Made by a program: the position numbers and the translations under genes. A stretch of 64,000 bases of DNA, taken from NCBI GenBank assembly GCA_029721515.1, contig CM056562.1, positions 15,037,335 through 15,101,334 of the forward strand, given 5' to 3'. A model generated the notes under the pieces. It was not told where the DNA came from, made no database searches, and saw nothing but the letters and a program-made list of their open reading frames with translations. Below, one piece after another: positions 27,001-40,800 of this stretch. Each line of letters starts with the position of its first letter. Positions within the stretch are counted from its first letter, which is position 1. The stretch is from Synanceia verrucosa. Lineage: Eukaryota > Chordata > Actinopteri > Perciformes > Synanceiidae.

Positions 27001-30000
27001 TCATTTTGGAGAATGTGAGGCCTAATAGTCACGGTTTGACATGCTGTGCAGTTATCTTTCACAGAGACAACCTCCATGTCCCAGGGAGCTGGCTCATTCA
27101 GCGAGCTTCAGCTCTGCGCGCCCCTCTGCTTAATGTGAGCAGCGGTGGTCATTGAGTACCACATTTATACTGTGTGACATTGCTGCTGCAACAGTTGAAA
27201 CAGGGGGATGAGGGGAGTTTGAGACAATCAAAATGAAGCATATTGCTTTCAAATCCGGCTTTGTTTTGTTTCACGCCATGATGTGCCTATCGTCTGTTTT
27301 ATAGTCATCTTGTAGTGTCGTAAAAATGAGCTGAAGCATGTCACAACAGCTTGCTGCCGCCTTATTGTGAACCCCTCACAGCTGTGTCATGTGGCAGTCC
27401 TGACCAGCACCGGAAGAGCTTTCATCCATGTGGAGGTGGAAAAAAGGACCACATGTTGATGAGCGGCGGGCTCGTTAGCATGTGAGGCCAGCAGCCTCTC
27501 ACCTGTCCATCAGGGATCACAACTGAGGTGGCAAATAACAAGTCAGAAGGTCGTGAAGTTCTAATAAAGTGACAACGCTGAGATGTCAACGGGGTTGTTG
27601 TTGGTGGTTTGAGACACAGGTGGTGTTAAGAGCTACTTCTCAGCTAGGCATAAGTCATTCCAGTGAATTCCTGAGATAAGATAATGAAAAGTATTTTAGT
27701 CAGTCGCACAATTCATCATATTAAATATTAAACACAGCTGTTCTTTCAAGGAAATTCCTTTGCTGTTTTAGATTGTTCAGACAGTTATTTTAAAATCTCA
27801 CGTCGACAAATTACATAGGTCCTTTCTGGAAACTTCATTAAATATTTGTATGATAATTAGGGGGAAACAGACCAGTAAAATAAAGCATATAGCCTCACTT
27901 CTTTGTCCCCAATGAAAGTTGTATTGTCTTGTTTTGATGTCGAGTTGAGGGTATGTGCTGGACAGCAGGGGGCAGTCTGTCCTTCTGTCCACGTAAGATA
28001 TTATTATAGTATTTATATGCATTCTGTGTCAGACCAGTGGAAGTGAAGCAGGAAGTGCCTTCAAATGCATCAGATTTGTTTACTGTTCAGACTGTTCAGT
28101 GTCTGCAGTGAAGCCTCGATAGATTTTGTCTATCCTGTCCTATCTTGTGACCTGTTTCCATACCTTATGACATGCAATAAAGTGCTTGGATCCAAAATAT
28201 TTTAGCTTCCTGGTTTTCTCCTCCTGAGCTTTAGAGTATTTCAGGTATTCAAAGTACAATTGTACCTTTCAGTGATTTGCAGGCATGTGACCTTTAAATG
28301 CAAATTGATGCCGCTTTGGACTGTATTTATCTGGCGTCCAAATGAGTTGGGGGGGGGGCATTCATTGCTCCATCCTTCATCCTTCACTCTTCATCATGCA
28401 CAGAGGTGGAGAGGAGGAGTGTGAACTCCAAGGTTACTCGCCTCAGGTAGCTGCAGTGTAGAGGAGTGAATGGAGTTGCAGCCTGCTGGTAAACAGAACA
28501 TCAAAGTGGCTAACGCTACAACCAGTCTGAGCTGGAAAGAAATGAAACTGAGGAGTTTTTGTTTGCTGTAGTCTTTTGTTCATCTGCGAAACGACACGCC
28601 TCTGAGGATGCTGTCCTCTGATGGTAGGACTTAGAGGAATTATTCATACTTCCTGTTTGTATTTTGGGCTTTTGTGTTTGAGACATGCTGTGTTCCTGTC
28701 CAGCAAGCTCACTCAGCTCAGTGATTCAACTTTGCAGTTCAACTTTGTGCCATTTCAACATGAAATCACTGCTGTGCCTCCATCGGTCTAATTGCTAAGA
28801 CTTTTCACTGAGGTTATTTTGACCTGTTTACTGTGGGAGGAGGCAGGAATGGAATTGGTTTGGATGTGGGAGAGGTAGCTTTGTAACCCCAGGCATGTTA
28901 GTGTGCCAGGAGCTCCCGCTGAGGGTTTTGAATACTGCAGGGAAGCTGCTTACATCCCCGAAATCCTGATCAGATATTTGAAGAGGCAGTAAAAGTAATA
29001 GTGCAGCTGTGGTTGAAGAGTATTTTATAAAGTATTCTAAGTGTGTGCATGTTTTTAAAATACTCTAATCCTTATATTTGCAATGCAGACTCCTCCATCT
29101 GTCCAGGGGTAAATAATGGGGCACCATCTGTTTAACAGCAGGTGATGATTGATGATGTCATAGCTAGTGGACAAGGGCCAGAGGGGAGCGAGGCAGGCAC
29201 TGAAGAGGGGGATGCATTAATGTGTTTTTATGTACATATACTAAGGTAAGTGGTCCAGTGAGGCACATTTATAATAAAGGTTCAGCTCAGAGGGTTTATC
29301 TTCAGAGAGTTTTTGAAGAAAGCCTCTGAAATCCTCCATTCTCTCCTGGAAATGTTTGACAAAAATAGAAAACAGAGCCTTGAAACGATCATTGCCACCT
29401 TCTTGTTTGAGAAAGACATGAGAGTAATTTGGAATTACCCTCATTATGCTGCTGATGTTTATAGGAGAAAGAGATAAAGTTGGACTTAGCCTGTGCATTG
29501 ATTTTAATTCAAATGGTACATAAATTTCCTGTAATCTCTTATCTGCTGGCAGTAAGAAGAACTTTGCGGTCATTCCATTTTAAATATGAATATTAGTGCT
29601 GGTGCTTTAGCTATTTCTGTCCATCTAACCTGCAGTGGGGCTATTTGTCCGATGCTGGAGTCGGTAGGTCACCCAGGTCGAGAGTTGAACAGCGTGATGA
29701 GCTCTGCCATTGTGGCTCTGTGTCACTGTCTGCATCTCAATAGCTTTGGAGGACTGGTCTGATACAACACAGTGGAGGTTTAATTAACTGAGCGAGCTCC
29801 TCGTCATACCTAATGACAAGCTGCTGCATTTAGGAGTCATCGATCCACCATGAGTGTTTCACAGGGTCTGTGTCTGTCGCCAGCCTCTGCTGTCGTCCCG
29901 TGCTCCTCATAGAGCCTAATGCACTGGTGAAATACTTTAAGGTTATCACCAGCCCCAGGTGCTGATGTGGAGGCCGTTAAAGTCAGTGCTTCAGTCTACA

Positions 30001-33000
30001 CAGTCAATGCTGCAGGTGCTTTTTTTTTTTTTTTTTTCCAAACGCTGATAATTCCCAGTGCTTGCAGATGTTAAAAAGAAGGTTTGAGGCTGTGAAGTTG
30101 CTGGCTAACGCATGTCTTCAATATGATGTGTGTGTGGAGGTTAGTCCACATTATGGAGACATCAGGTGCTTGCTCCTGTTTGTTATCTGTGAGGAAATCA
30201 TTTAAGAGGCCAAGATCAGTCTTTCAGTGAGCGGTCAGCAGTTTGTTTGCTTTATCCTCAATATTTGCTGCAGTTTTCAAAAAGTCATGCTTCTCTATCG
30301 GTCAGAAAAAGTCCTCTGTACGGTCCCTGTTAAATACACAGATAAATACATAAATAAATGGCAGTGAGCGAACAGGATTTTATTACATGGCAGTGAGAGT
30401 CAGACCTGCTGGTACTTTTGAATGTCGCAGCAGTTTATTTAATAATAACTGTTGGGTGAATGTACTATTCTGGTGTGTCCTCACTCTGAGATTGAGACAC
30501 TGTGAATATTTTGCACATGCAGTCTCTACTCAGCTGTATTGTGCTACTGCTGCTGCTTTGATAGGACACTGTGACCCTGTCTATCACCATATTTCTTTTA
30601 CTGCACAGTGTGTTATGCTCTGTTCCATGATAGTGAGTCACTCATTAGTGATACAGAGCTTTTTTTTCTGCTCTGCAGCCAGCAAAACACCAGGAGACTG
30701 TGAGCAGACTCTGCATCACAACTGACGTTTGTAGATTGCGCTCTCAGAGAAGATCACCACGTTTATGTTTCCCAGAGTGGACAGATTGGACTCCCGTCAA
30801 ATAAAATTAAACTTGCCTGACCTAAAAGTAACAGCTCAGAAGTATTTCTGGTGAAAGATTGAAATCCCTAGTTATTGAACAATGGAAATTATTGTAACAA
30901 ATGCACTTAACAGTGTAAGTGAAGATATTTATTTCAACCCATGTTTTACATTTATTATAACCAAGCAATTCATACAATTCATTTTTCATCATGGTCAGAT
31001 GCTGACTTTGTTAGGAATATGCATCATGTGAGCACAGTATTAACTAAAAATGCTGTTAAACTGAGTTTACTGTGAATGACATATAACACATTATTTGCCT
31101 AACTTTTACATAGAGAAGAGTGCCTGAAATTTGCTGTAAATGTGTCACTAATGATCCCCTCCTATCTTTAGTTACTGTTTATTTGACGTGTGTCATCTTG
31201 CCACCAGTGTGACCAAATATTATCTGTTAAACACAGTTAGGCTCACACAGTATACTGACATGCACCACAGTCCCATCACCAGTCCAGCCACAAATAGCCT
31301 TTGGAAGTGTGACTCCCAGAAAGAGGTCACTTTATAGTTTGTTCCAACGCACACCCGCCCACCTCTCTGACGGTCACGTGTGCTCACAGCCCCTTTCCAC
31401 AAATCTCCATCTGCTCTCACAGGTCCAGATGGATTTGGTCCATTGGGTGTCAAAATTGAAGCCATTGCAAGATGCCAGGCAAGAGCATGGTGGGTAGCGA
31501 GCACAGCCACAATCAATAAAGCCACTACAGTCCGCCCCTTGTTATTTTGAGCGGGTGAATTGGTGGCATTGTGCCGTGGTCGTGCTGCCACAGTGACGGC
31601 CCACTTAATGTTTGTGCTTGCGCATTTCGGTCTGAAGATTATGTACTGCTATGAAGACATGAGGCTCAGAAACCATCCTCTACTGCATTACACAGAGATA
31701 TGTAAATGAAAAGCAAAGCTCCAGATCAAAGCGTTGCATACGGTTACAGCAGATAAGCAAAGGATCCCTGTGCTGTTAATCAACATTTTACAGAATATTA
31801 AACGAGGAAAAAACTTGAGGAGTTACTCTCTTGGACCATCTCACCCTTTCCTTTCTTCATTTCCCTCTCTCTGACCTTGTCTCATTCTCTTAATTTGAGG
31901 TGGATTTGATTTAAACATGCAGCAAGCAGACAAGCTGTACTGTTGTAGTTATCAGTATGCATGGCTGTATTTGAATATGGACTGAAAAGGCTATTACAGT
32001 GCAATTTCACACCCAGTGGGATGCCTGACATGTTTCTCCCTCAGTAGAGATCAGACAGTCAGAGTTTTTTTTTCTTCACTTTGCCTGAAGTTTCTGTCTT
32101 CACCCTTCCATCCAACCTTCCAATTTTCCACCTTCTCTCCTCTCAGGCCTTTTATTATTATTCTTGCCTTAAACTTGATCAGGCTGTTTGACACCAGCTG
32201 TGATTGATATTCACTGAGGGCTATAACCAGACAACCACTGTTCTCTATAACCCACCTTAGCTTTCCATCAGCTCAAATCCCTGCAGTGTTGCTGTCAACC
32301 TGTGCTGAAATATCACCAGCTCACTATGTGCTGTTAACATGACAGGGTTATCAGCTGGCTGAGCGTCTGGAAAAGCTTGCATCATATGCAGTTATAAAGC
32401 ATATTCTCACCTCGGCATAACAATCTGTTCTACTGTGTCCTGCTTTCATTTCTTGATGGCTGAATCTTATCATTAGATGGTTTCACACTGTGGAGCCAAA
32501 GCCGAGCCAGTCAGGCTTGCTGGTGCTAAGAGGTTTCTCACTGCAGGGCCAGGTGTTAACTGCGGGCCACCTCTGGGCCGTCTTGGTGCTAATGGCCTAC
32601 GATTTCTGGACCCACCTAAATCATGGGCCAAAGCAGGGCTAGGAAAAGGAAAAGCTACATCAGTTCCATGCCAAGTAAAGCAGTAATGCCAAATTTGTCC
32701 TTTGTTAGCTGTTAGCTGCACAGCCTTCTACTATCAATGTAAACAAATAGCCTATCAGTTAGTGAGCTATCTCCTATACAGCCTCGTGATGATGTGGTAC
32801 AGCTGGCATTATTGTTTTATGGTTAACATACCTCAGCTCTTTTGTGTCTCCATGCCTTGGCTCTCAGTCGTCGTTCCTGTTGTAATTTGATTGCTCTTTG
32901 CCGTCGTCCCGCACGTAGCCTCCCTAACAGCTTCTTTCTTTCTTTATCAAACTTATCAAACCTATCCTGTTTGATAATGTGTTGTATCAGTGACGTTTTC

Positions 33001-34820
33001 GTAAACGGGCACATAAACCGGAGGGGCTAGTAGCCTTACAGTGTGAACACAAACGGTTTCGGGGCATGGGGCTTGTGGCTCAGGGCTGTTAGCACTGAGG
33101 TAGCCCCCTCATGGTCCTGGCCTGGCTCGATAGTGTGAAACCGGCTATTTATCTTGAACCATGCAAAGATTAATGCTGCACAAACAACAGGATTGAAGAC
33201 ACTGTGTTGATGTGCTAGAAATCAGAAGCTTTATTTTCACCTTTTAGAAAGAATGATAGTCTGACGCTCGTTATATAATCCTCTCTGTGGAATCAGCACC
33301 TCATTCCCTCTCTTGTTTTCCACTGTTGTTTCATCACTGAGCTATTCCTTAACAAAACTTACCTTAGAATTTCTCCTTAATCTGTTGTACATGCAGTATT
33401 TTAAATGTGAGAGAAACATAGCTTGGCTTTGATTTGGTTTTGGAATATGTATCTGCACATGTCCTAAATTTACTTACCAGGAGAGAAAAAAACAGCAATT
33501 GCAGAGTACTGCAATATAAGTAAGTAAGTAAATATAAACAGTAAATATAATTAAATATAAACAGTATGTCTTACATTCAAAGTTTTACTTAAATCCACAA
33601 AATATACTTCAAAGTTAAGATTAATAATTAAATAAAGTGGAGTAAAACTGTAACATAAATAACTACGTAATAAAAAATAATTTGAAATGTAGTGGAGTCA
33701 AAATATAAAGAAGCATAAAATGTCAAGTGAAGAGAAAAGGCTGTATTTCAAATCTGCACTTTAGTAAACACACTTGTTTATTTTTCCACCACTGAAAGAT
33801 GGAGACTCATGTAAAAACTGATGTAGCTGGTGTTGTGTTAGCTTGCCAAAATCCATGAGCCGGGGCCAGTATACCTGCTGTAAGACATTTAGAGGCCAAA
33901 GCTGTTTCGGCAGTGTTACTCCATGAAAGTAAAGTGCTGCTCAGCTCATTATCCAATGCAAAGGACCTGATCTGTCCTTTAGTGTGAAGATAAAGGACAG
34001 AAACTCTCACATCTTCATACATAACACAAATCATCCTCATTGAGGCCCTGGGGTTGTATGGTTTGTTTTATCAATATTGACCCTTCAGAATAGGTCAGTA
34101 CTGTATCATTTAGTGAAATACATCAAACACAGCATTAATATTTACTCCTCAATAACTCAGTTGAGTCTCAGAGGGCTGAAGGTGATTCCTCACATGCGAG
34201 TGCATGCTGTAAGTGACCTGCTGGTGACAGTCCAGAGGATGTTTACGTGTTTCAGTGTGTTTAGCCTGTTTTAGTCTATTACAGGTTTAACTGACATGTT
34301 TATTAGTGGACTGTGCTGCTCAAGTAGTTGTGCTGTGTTGCTGCTTTGCCCTTGAATACAGCTGTGAGGATGTGTGTACTAAATTACCTTCTGTCATCTC
34401 TGCTCCTTCTTGCATAGCTCTGTGCCTGCTGGGGATTGGTGAAAACAGCAGTAACGGCCTCTCTGATTGGTGGACAGCGGTAGAGGTTTATTAGAGGTTT
34501 GGTTTGGCTGCGTCTTGTCTTAAAACACTCAGCATGCGTGTGTTGGTGTGTTGTAGTTGCAGGACAGGCTTACGTAGGGTTCGGGGGAAGGTGCTTTAAG
34601 GTTAAGCTGAGTGTGCAGAGCAGAGGCAGTCTATTTAAAGGACACCGCCTCCCTCTCATGAATGATTCACAACAGTTTGCCCCTCCCCCACCCGTCATTA
34701 AGATCAGCTGGAGGAAGTGGTTGCTCGGCCAATGGGATTACAGTACTGGATTGACTCTGTGTGGTTGTGTATGCAGCTGAGAGGGAGAGCAAGCCTGGAC
34801 AAGTAGCAGCAGTAGCTCTG

Positions 34821-34855
<35 letters not shown>

Positions 34856-37800
34856 CGAAAATGTAGGCCAGCCGCTTGTTCTCCCTCCCTCTGCCATCTC
34901 TCTGCCTATCTTTTCCTCTGTCTGCCTTTGTTTCCGTGCTGTGCTGCCGTAGCTGCAGTCGCCACGGCGACGACTGACATTGCTGCTGAGGCTTCCACTT
35001 CCTTATTTGCAGCTTGTCTCATTCTTGCTCTCGTTCCCTCTCCGTCTGGGCTCGCCTCGAGGATTTACAGAGGGTTCATGCGACCTCCCTGAGGAACCAT
35101 TGTCTGTGTGAGGGTGTGTGGGTGTGTGTTTGATTTTGTGCGTGAGTGTGTGCGTATGTGTGTGAGTGTGTGTGAAAGGGGTGAGGGTGGCTTCAGGATC
35201 CAGACATGAATTCCTGTTGGAAAATGAAGATTCAGGTACAGATATCTTGTTCTTGATGGTGTTGTTTCACTTGTGTCGATCCTTGTGTTATTGTTGTGGT
35301 TGTTTCTCCAGGGTTTATGCTGTACATCCATAACCAAACATAGCTTTTGTGTCACTTCCACACGGGCAGGCGATCATGTGTTAGGTGTGCGTGGGGGGAA
35401 AAAAAAAGACATTTCAAGGAACGGGGTTCCATTCAGTGTTGTGGTGAGGCCTTCTGTATCCGTGGTGATGGCAGAATGCTTCTCGCAGAGAAATGGAAGA
35501 GTTATCAGGGATGTGTGGGTTTGTTTGAGAGGTAGAGGATAAATGGAGCACAAAATGGGAAATGATCCGTCTGTCCAGCCTGTCATGCAGAGGTGTTGAT
35601 TACATCTGGGGTTGTAAATGTGTTTTGCTGGTCTTTTGGTTGTGTTTCTCTGTGTTCAGTGGTATCAACCAGTGTGTTTGTTTGTACGAGCATCTGCCAC
35701 CTCTTCAGTGTGAAAGGTTGACCTGCTTTCTCCTGTGCCTCTGCCCTTTGTTCAGAATGAGTGGGGGTGCACAGCAATACTGTACGTGACTCGTGAACTT
35801 GATCGCCCCGTGAGCATTGTTATATTGACTTTACTGCAAACGTGGTTGCATGTTTCCCCTTTTAGAATAATCTCTCCAGACTGTCACAGTGAGAGGAAGT
35901 ATTAGGTAAATAGTGGACATAAAAATGTCTCATCTGGTTCAAATGGTATGAACTCACTGAACCCTCTGCTCTGTCATCTTGAGCTGTATTTTTTTTTTTT
36001 TTTTGCTCAAACTCTACCCATAGTGTGAAAGGTTAAAGAGAGGCAGCAGTCTTCTCTGTGAAGTGTGATAGTTTGCTAATAGGTATACGCAGGAACTCCA
36101 GTGAAACACACAAGGCCTCAGTGACAGAGTGACCTGACATAAATATGTTTCCCTCTCTCGGCCTACAGCTTAACATATCACATCATCGACTGATGCACCA
36201 AATCACAGAGCTTTGTGTCAAATCTGCAGCTGGGGAGGGAGGGGGAGATTAAAGCAGTCAGTTACAACGTCATGGCAGCTTTAAACCTGTTGGAGAGAGG
36301 AATGTAGATGGTGTGATGCTGTGGTTTTCCTCATAAATTGAATATTTTGCAACATGCCTGCTCCACCATTAACAGTCTCGTCTTGCACTTCGTCATCTTT
36401 TTTTTTTTTTTTCCTCAGACGAAGATCGCTTTTAAAACCCTCAAGCATGCTCTTGCAGTTAGCATTCAGCCCACTGGATGCTGAATATTTTGTCCTTTTT
36501 TTTTTTAAGAAGGGCTTGTTTTCAATGTTACACCCCAAATAGGATGTCCATATTCCCAGCAGGTGTCCGAGCTAATGCTTCTCTAAGAAATTGCTGCTAG
36601 CTATGAGGAAGCTGTTTGGTGGGCTCAAGCTGTTATGGACTCTTGCTTTTATAGTCAGCGATAAAGTCCCTTCTAACCAATAATATGAGTTTTGGTCAAT
36701 AATTCACTCCTTCCTCTCCTTGCTGAGGTCAGCTCTCTGCCATCTGCGAGTATTTCTTTGTTTCAGCGAGTCAGTGTTATTGAGACATCATATCACAAGG
36801 AGACCGAGGGTTCACATGCTAATAACAGAGCTAATTAGGAGGCACTGTGCTGATCTTATTATCTGTAGCTTGACTTTTTCAAACAATTCGTTGTTTCTAA
36901 GCCTGACCCCAAGTACAGCTAATGAGTCACAATATCTTTGGATGTCTTCCTCTTTACCACCCCACTGTTACTGTTATATTTCACTTTTCCTTCATGTTCC
37001 TCTGTGCTGTCTTACTGCAGCTCTCTCTCATTATTGTTGAAGTAGACTTTTGTATTAGTTCTCCATTACTGCCTTATAGTTTTAATAGACGCATAGCTAG
37101 AACAGGTCACTGTCCACATGGTCCTGCACTGAATGTGATGGTCATTGTCTTTTCTCTTCCATATCCTGTTTGGACATACTAATGCAATTATGGCCAAAAT
37201 GAAGAAAGATGAGGGACGGATAGAGGAGGAGGAGGGGGGAAACCACAAACTGGCATCCTACTCATGAGAGAACAGAACACATGCTTGTTTGCACGCAAAC
37301 ACTCACTCAAATGCTGTAGATTTGTGCACAAACACAGAGTCTGGAGGTGTTTCCGTGATGTCTCAGTTTAAATGCGATCTCACTTTGATGTGGTTTTATG
37401 ATACACAGAAACACACACGGATGCTGCAGGCTGACAACACAAGACTGTAGTTTTGCTTCGCTAATGCCTCGTTTGTATATACTCTACTGATTGCTGTTGC
37501 TGTGCATAGTTGAAATTTCTCATCTGCTGAAGCTCTCCTGCTCAGCTGCCCACTACTGCATTTCCTCCTGAAGTGGCTGATAGGAAACCACAAAAAGGCC
37601 AGCTTCCTGGCCTGAAGGGACTCTTGGTTGACTGTGTGTGATATTGCTTTTGCTGCAAGTATGTGCGCCACTGACCTCTGAGGCAGGAGAAGTCAATGCA
37701 ATGTTTACTCAAGCACCTCTGTTTTGTGCATATTTGTGCATGCTGTATTTTAAGGGTGCTTTTATAATGGCGTATATGACAGTGCTGGCATTATATATGT

Positions 37801-40800
37801 GATTTGAAAGAGATTTCTCTGAGGACCTGAGACTATGAGGAGGACTATTATCACTCTCTGGGTCAGTTTGTCAACTTGTGCATTTAAAAAAAAAAAAAAA
37901 AAAAAAAGCAGGATGGCCTCATTTTTAGATCTGCATTTGGCAGAATGATCAGCCATAAGCAGGTCATGGTATGCTCATGCCATTTATTTCAGGGAAAGCT
38001 ATTCAGATGTAAACACCCCCTTGTGCAATTGGCCACAGACTTTCTGGTGGTATACTTTCACATCCTCAAGCTTTACTTCCTCACCGTCTAATGTCTGTTT
38101 ATACATTTACTGTAGCTTCATAGTGTTCAACTGAAAACAAAGTGGTCTGTGGTTGTCTGCTTGAGGCATTTTCAGAACCATTTTTCCATCATGGTGCTCA
38201 TTCAAACAGTGACATTGACAACTTGAGTTAAAGATGCAGCCATGCGTAGCTTACAGCAGAGCAGACCTCACAAAATACTGTAAGCTGTGTAAGAAGTGAA
38301 ATCTGGTGTGCAGTGTAAAGCTGTTTAACGGTATTATGTGAAGTGAAAGCTGACACGAAGTCGACCCTGCTTTCTCGTACTTCACAATTTCAGAAAGCAC
38401 ACTTCCCTCTAACTTTAGTTTCCAGCAGATGATCATGTATGTACAAGCGAACACTAGGACTCACCATATAAGTTAGATTATTAAAGGCCCACTACACCTG
38501 CACAGGTGTTTCCACTAGTTAGTGACAAAGAGTGAACTTACATTTTGTGAGTTGACATGGCCATGTGTCATAGTCTTTTGGACATTGTGTTTTCAAGTGT
38601 GTATTACACTGTTGGACAGTCTGCTGCTTTAAAGGCACGGGATGATCATCCTTTTTAAACACTGCCATCACACATTACATTACATTATTTTTCATAGGAA
38701 TAAGAGCAACCTTACGGTGGAGCTAAATGTACTACAGTCTGCATAAGGAGAGCTGTGCTGTTATAGCTGTCAAAGATGGAGGTTAACTGCTGGACATTTA
38801 ACTGTGATGGTTATGAGATTATACTGCTTCTGTTAAATGAAGAGTTAAGCTGCTTTCAGAGGTCACTTCAAATTAAAATTAATTTACAGAGAAAGAACAA
38901 AGCAGGAAAGGAGAGACGCACATGCAAACCTCCTTCCATTAATTTCACTAATTAAATTCCTTCGACAGTCTCTACATTACCGCTGTCTTTTAGCGATCAG
39001 TCATTTCTGTGTCTCTCACTTGATGTCCTACAGCTTCCTGCTATTCACCAGTCACTCTCTCCTGGTCTTGTCACAATGTCAGCTATCTGTTGCAGGAGAT
39101 GGTAAAGTGAGGAACTGCCACATTAAACAACTGTCAGTGTTTGGGATGCATAGCAAGGGGCTGCCTAATTTATGAAAACCCACCTTCAGTGCGTTGTAGA
39201 GCTCAGTGGAGATGCATTTTGCATTTCTTGCACAAAAGGTGTCATTGTTGAACTTTGTTTTGGATGGCGGCCATTTTCTAAGACATCTGTTAAAATGCCC
39301 AGAATCAATTTTCCACCTTTTTCTGGCAAGATAGAGGCTTTCACACATCCCACCAATCATTAGTCCTAAAGCACTGTTTTCTTACTCTGTGTGATTCCAG
39401 TAGCATGTGGAAACAGGTGGTTTGTTGTTACAGTAGATTGTGGCGCTGTGAGCTGTGTTGGCTCTGAGGCAGAGCAAGCTAAAGGAGTCACTTAATTATG
39501 TTTCTGCAGCGACTCGAAGGAGGTCGATGGTCTTTGTTGTACAAGCTTAAAGCATATTGTAGTATGGTATGTTTACATTTGTGATGCATTTACAAGTGGT
39601 CCGAGTATTCTCGGCAACTGCTTTTTCCACTGATAGATTCCTTAAGGGATGATAATGCACTGCAGCTTGGGGGCTTGTTGTAATGGAGAACTGAACGTTC
39701 ACAGCAGGAAAAACAAACCTCTGTGACACTGGCATCTCTACTGTATGGTACGGCACGGTTGTGGCACTTTTCCACTAGTACTGGTACCTGGTACTAGGTA
39801 CTTTTGCTGTACCGCCTCAGCCCTCTACCGTGCCATTACTAAAAGCGGCATTAATCACTATCACTCTCTCCACTGGAGAGCAGATGTCTATGGGCAGGTC
39901 CAGGCAAGTCCCCTGAAGGATGTTAAAATATATCAGGAAGTAAAAAGTGTACACATGTATATTAACATGAGCACACATTTTTCCCTTTTTGTAGGATTTA
40001 TTTTTGTCCAGATCACAAACCTGTTGTTTTGACACTGTCTCAATATCTCATAACAAATCACTGTACAAGGTGAAGGGTTGTAAAGTCCAACAAGCATCTC
40101 TCATTTGTGACCCTGAATTAGTGAATTTGTTTGGGATTAGGATTGTTGGCCAGACACAACAAGCTATGGGAATATGTTGTATTAGGCAGTGGGAAATGAT
40201 AAATATATTTTTATTATTTTCTTATAAACTCGAGCCGGTGCACCCTCCCCGTAGGCAACTGCACCGTTTGTGAAATCTTCATCAAAGACGACTCAGATGA
40301 TGTGTTTAATGCTAATATTCAAAAAGTAAAAAGTTGTGTTGAAGATAGAAACTTGGTGAATTTAGCCCTGCCTCTTTGAAATGTGTCTTTTCGCAAAGGT
40401 TTTATCTTTTGAGATTCATGCATGAAAGCGGGCAGAGCTCTCCTCCCTGTGGGCCGAGAACAGAGACCTGAAAGACGCAGCGATCCCTCTGAATATGACC
40501 TCTCCTCTTCTGTCGTCCTCTCCTGAGCTTTGTTTTCTTACAAGCCTCGAGTCTTCAGAGTCCAGTGTGAAAGTTGTGCTATCAAAGGCTGGGCTTGCAA
40601 ACTGACTCACACAGGAGGTGGAGAAAGATGGACACAGCAGTGTGTGAAACCTGAACCACCCTTCAGAATTTAGAATTATGCATGAGCCCAGAGAATAAGG
40701 TCCTTTCTAGTCTACAGTCATGGCAGCAGTGAAGGTGACTCCCAGAGCTTTTACAGGTAACACAGTTTGAGAGCAGTTTTACAGAAACGGGTTTAGAAAG

